Shown: positions 5,572 to 6,779 of the stretch, one piece after another
How positions within the stretch are numbered: position 1 is the first letter of the stretch
Layout: every line of letters begins with the position of its first letter
Assembly (NCBI GenBank): GCA_004524385.1
Contig: SDNM01000083.1
Coordinates: forward strand, 1-6,779
Source: Promethearchaeota archaeon
GTDB taxonomy: Archaea > Asgardarchaeota > Lokiarchaeia > Sigyniarchaeales > SOKP01
Direction: 5' to 3'
Length of the DNA stretch: 6,779 nucleotides
Notes under the pieces: generated by a model
Told to the model about the DNA's origin: nothing
Databases searched by the model: none
The model's input: only the letters and a program-made list of their open reading frames with translations
Translations under genes and position numbers: made by a program

Positions 5572-6027
5572 TTAGCTTCTTTCAATAGAAATATATTTCT
5601 TTTGCCTTAAAAAAATAATATTAACATTTGAATTTTTGGCTTTTTTAAGTAATTCTGAATCATTAGTGGCTAGAAAAACATGTCTATATTCTTTTTTTAA
5701 TCTAATACACCATTTTAATAGAAATTCATCTGTTGTTTCATATTTATTTTTAACTTCATCTACAAAATAAATTGGATAGATTTTTTCATTTTTATCTAAA
5801 TACGACATTCCAGATTTAAACATTCTCCGAAATTTTCTGGCTTTTGGTTCTCTTCTTTCTTTTGCTTTTAATTCGTCAATAACTTGTTTAAATATGTAGA
5901 ATCTTATTTTTCCTTCCAAACTTAAGTAGATTTCATTTAGATAATCAATTTTAAATTGGAAAGGGAGGAGTATAAAATTAGAGTCGATTATGATTATATT
6001 AATATTTTTCAACTTCTTGGAATTCAA
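5572..6027 (-). CDS. PIN-domain nuclease, FCF1/Utp24-like
   Basis: This protein of about 151 residues is a single PIN domain, a metal-dependent RNase fold. The acidic active-site residues are in the expected order: D15 in IIIIDSNFILLPFQF, E52 in VIDELK, D100 in TTDEFLLKW and D123 in FLATNDSELL. It ends with the strand and tail VNIIFLRQKKYI. The openings DSNFILLPFQFKID and LRQKK are typical of the archaeal relatives of eukaryotic FCF1/Utp24, the endonuclease that cuts pre-rRNA in 18S maturation. A VapC-type toxin role is less likely because no antitoxin gene is adjacent. The start is a TTG at 6025-6027, which overlaps the TGA stop of the upstream GTPase; a second TTG lies five codons further in (6010-6012), and no ATG is available before D15. 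The overlap implies co-transcription and probably translational coupling with the GTPase. Confidence 0.85.
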   Translation of the reverse strand: MNSKKLKNINIIIIDSNFILLPFQFKIDYLNEIYLSLEGKIRFYIFKQVIDELKAKERREPKARKFRRMFKSGMSYLDKNEKIYPIYFVDEVKNKYETTDEFLLKWCIRLKKEYRHVFLATNDSELLKKAKNSNVNIIFLRQKKYISIERS

Positions 6028-6545
6028 TAGGTTTGTCGGTCTAAGATGGTTCTTGTTATTAATTCAAAAGATTCAAAAACATTTTCACCTGATTTTGAAG
6101 AAATTTTCAAGTATTTAAATAGATTAAATTTTTCTTTAAACTGTAACGCATAATCATCATCAACCATTACGTCATTTACAAGATCGAGTTTTGTTCCTAA
6201 AAAAAGAATCGGTAGATTACTATCACTTCTACGCACAATATTAACCCATTGTTGTAAGTTCTCTAAAGTCATTGGTCGTGTTAGATCAAACATTAGAAGA
6301 GCTCCCTTTGCTCCCAAAACATAACTTTCTAGCAAGAAGCGGAACCTTTCTTGTCCCCCGAAATCCCATAATTGAAGGGTGCACTGTTTTCCGTCAACTT
6401 CAATTTCCTTTAAGAAAAACTCTACACCTATAGTCATTTTAGTTTCTGCTGAGAATTTACCTTCCACATATCTATGAAGGAGTGTCGTTTTCCCCACCCC
6501 GCCTTCCCCAGCAGTTAGAATCTTCAAGATGAACTTCTTAGGCAT
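6024..6545 (-). CDS. Rab/Ras-like small GTPase, paralogue 2
   Basis: This 173-residue small GTPase has the same motif layout as the one at 4766-5293: P-loop GEGGVGKT (13-20), switch I Thr38 in KMTIGVEF, WDFGGQERF (60-68), GTKLD (117-121) and SSKSG (149-153). A hand alignment gives 89 identities in the first 123 positions, with no gaps. Residues 57-90, covering switch II and the next strand, are almost identical, while the C-terminal third diverges. This suggests a duplication that kept the effector and nucleotide surface. There is no prenylation cysteine. The start ATG at 6545 has only a weak purine-rich leader (AAAGGAA), and a TATA-like AATAATAT lies at 6571-6578. Its stop codon overlaps the TTG start of the PIN nuclease gene, so the two form an operon. 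Function is unknown beyond GTP-switch activity. Confidence 0.95.
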   Translation of the reverse strand: MPKKFILKILTAGEGGVGKTTLLHRYVEGKFSAETKMTIGVEFFLKEIEVDGKQCTLQLWDFGGQERFRFLLESYVLGAKGALLMFDLTRPMTLENLQQWVNIVRRSDSNLPILFLGTKLDLVNDVMVDDDYALQFKEKFNLFKYLKISSKSGENVFESFELITRTILDRQTY

Positions 6546-6570
6546 TTCCTTTACCCATTCTTTATTTTGG

Positions 6571-6578
6571 ATATTATT
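6571..6578 (-). promoter_or_regulatory. TATA-like box for the GTPase 2-PIN operon
   Basis: AATAATAT on the minus strand lies 26-33 nt upstream of the ATG at 6545. It is the best-placed candidate, but the surrounding spacer is almost all A and T. Confidence 0.25.
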
Positions 6579-6779
6579 TTTTATTGAATTAGAAATTTAT
6601 AATAAATTTTTCATTAAATTGTATTTTCAATATTAATAATTTTTATCTTACTACTTTTATTTTTTTATATTCTTAATTCACGATAATTTTAATTTATCTT
6701 AATTGTAAATATAATTTTATATTTTTGATTTTTTTTGTTTTTTATTTCTTAAATAAAACTTATCACTATTAAACATATT

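Noticed and set aside
5572..6027. PIN protein as a VapC toxin of a toxin-antitoxin pair
   Set aside because: The upstream overlapping gene is a full small GTPase, not a short antitoxin, and the sequence (DSNFILLPFQF, LRQKK) fits the FCF1 type better.
6579..6779. Right-end AT-rich tract as a replication origin or insertion-sequence end
   Set aside because: No origin recognition box, terminal inverted repeat or direct repeat can be seen; it looks like ordinary spacer DNA upstream of the GTPase operon.

Overview
The window is AT-rich and reads as an Asgard archaeon, most probably a Lokiarchaeia-like member of Promethearchaeota. Three kinds of evidence support this. First, there is an archaeal information-processing core: a single-KOW Spt5 and an aIF1A. 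Second, there are two Rab-like small GTPases and a partial protein that looks like longin plus roadblock, which are eukaryotic-signature families enriched in Asgard genomes. Third, TATA-like boxes lie about 25-35 nt upstream of several starts, with T-runs after several stops. The taxonomic call is inferred from protein families, not from a marker gene.

Almost everything lies on the minus strand, so transcription runs from high to low coordinates. From the right: 6546-6779 holds no gene; a Rab-like GTPase (6024-6545) is followed at once by an overlapping FCF1-type PIN-domain nuclease with a TTG start (5572-6027); an AT-rich spacer contains a palindromic TATA element; a second, closely related Rab-like GTPase lies at 4766-5293; and an iron-type alcohol dehydrogenase at 3404-4615. 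The only plus-strand element is a decayed RadA recombinase fragment (3086-3388), tail-to-tail with the dehydrogenase. It is head-to-head with a 91-residue protein (2768-3043) that may have an AbrB-like fold.

The left part holds a cupin (2149-2481) whose only full-length start is an ATT codon behind a Shine-Dalgarno-like GGTGAT, then aIF1A (1700-2092), then Spt5 (748-1509) with a long acidic C-terminal tail ending in FDGF. A gene that runs off the left edge (1-621) completes the window.

Two themes stand out. One is expression: Spt5, aIF1A and a predicted RNA nuclease, with Spt5 and aIF1A both carrying tails beyond the usual archaeal core. The other is a primitive GTPase switch toolkit: two paralogous GTPases plus a possible longin/roadblock regulator. 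No complete novel defence or mobile system is visible. The most interesting items are the Spt5 tail motif, the RadA relic, the ATT-started cupin and the GTPase-PIN overlap.
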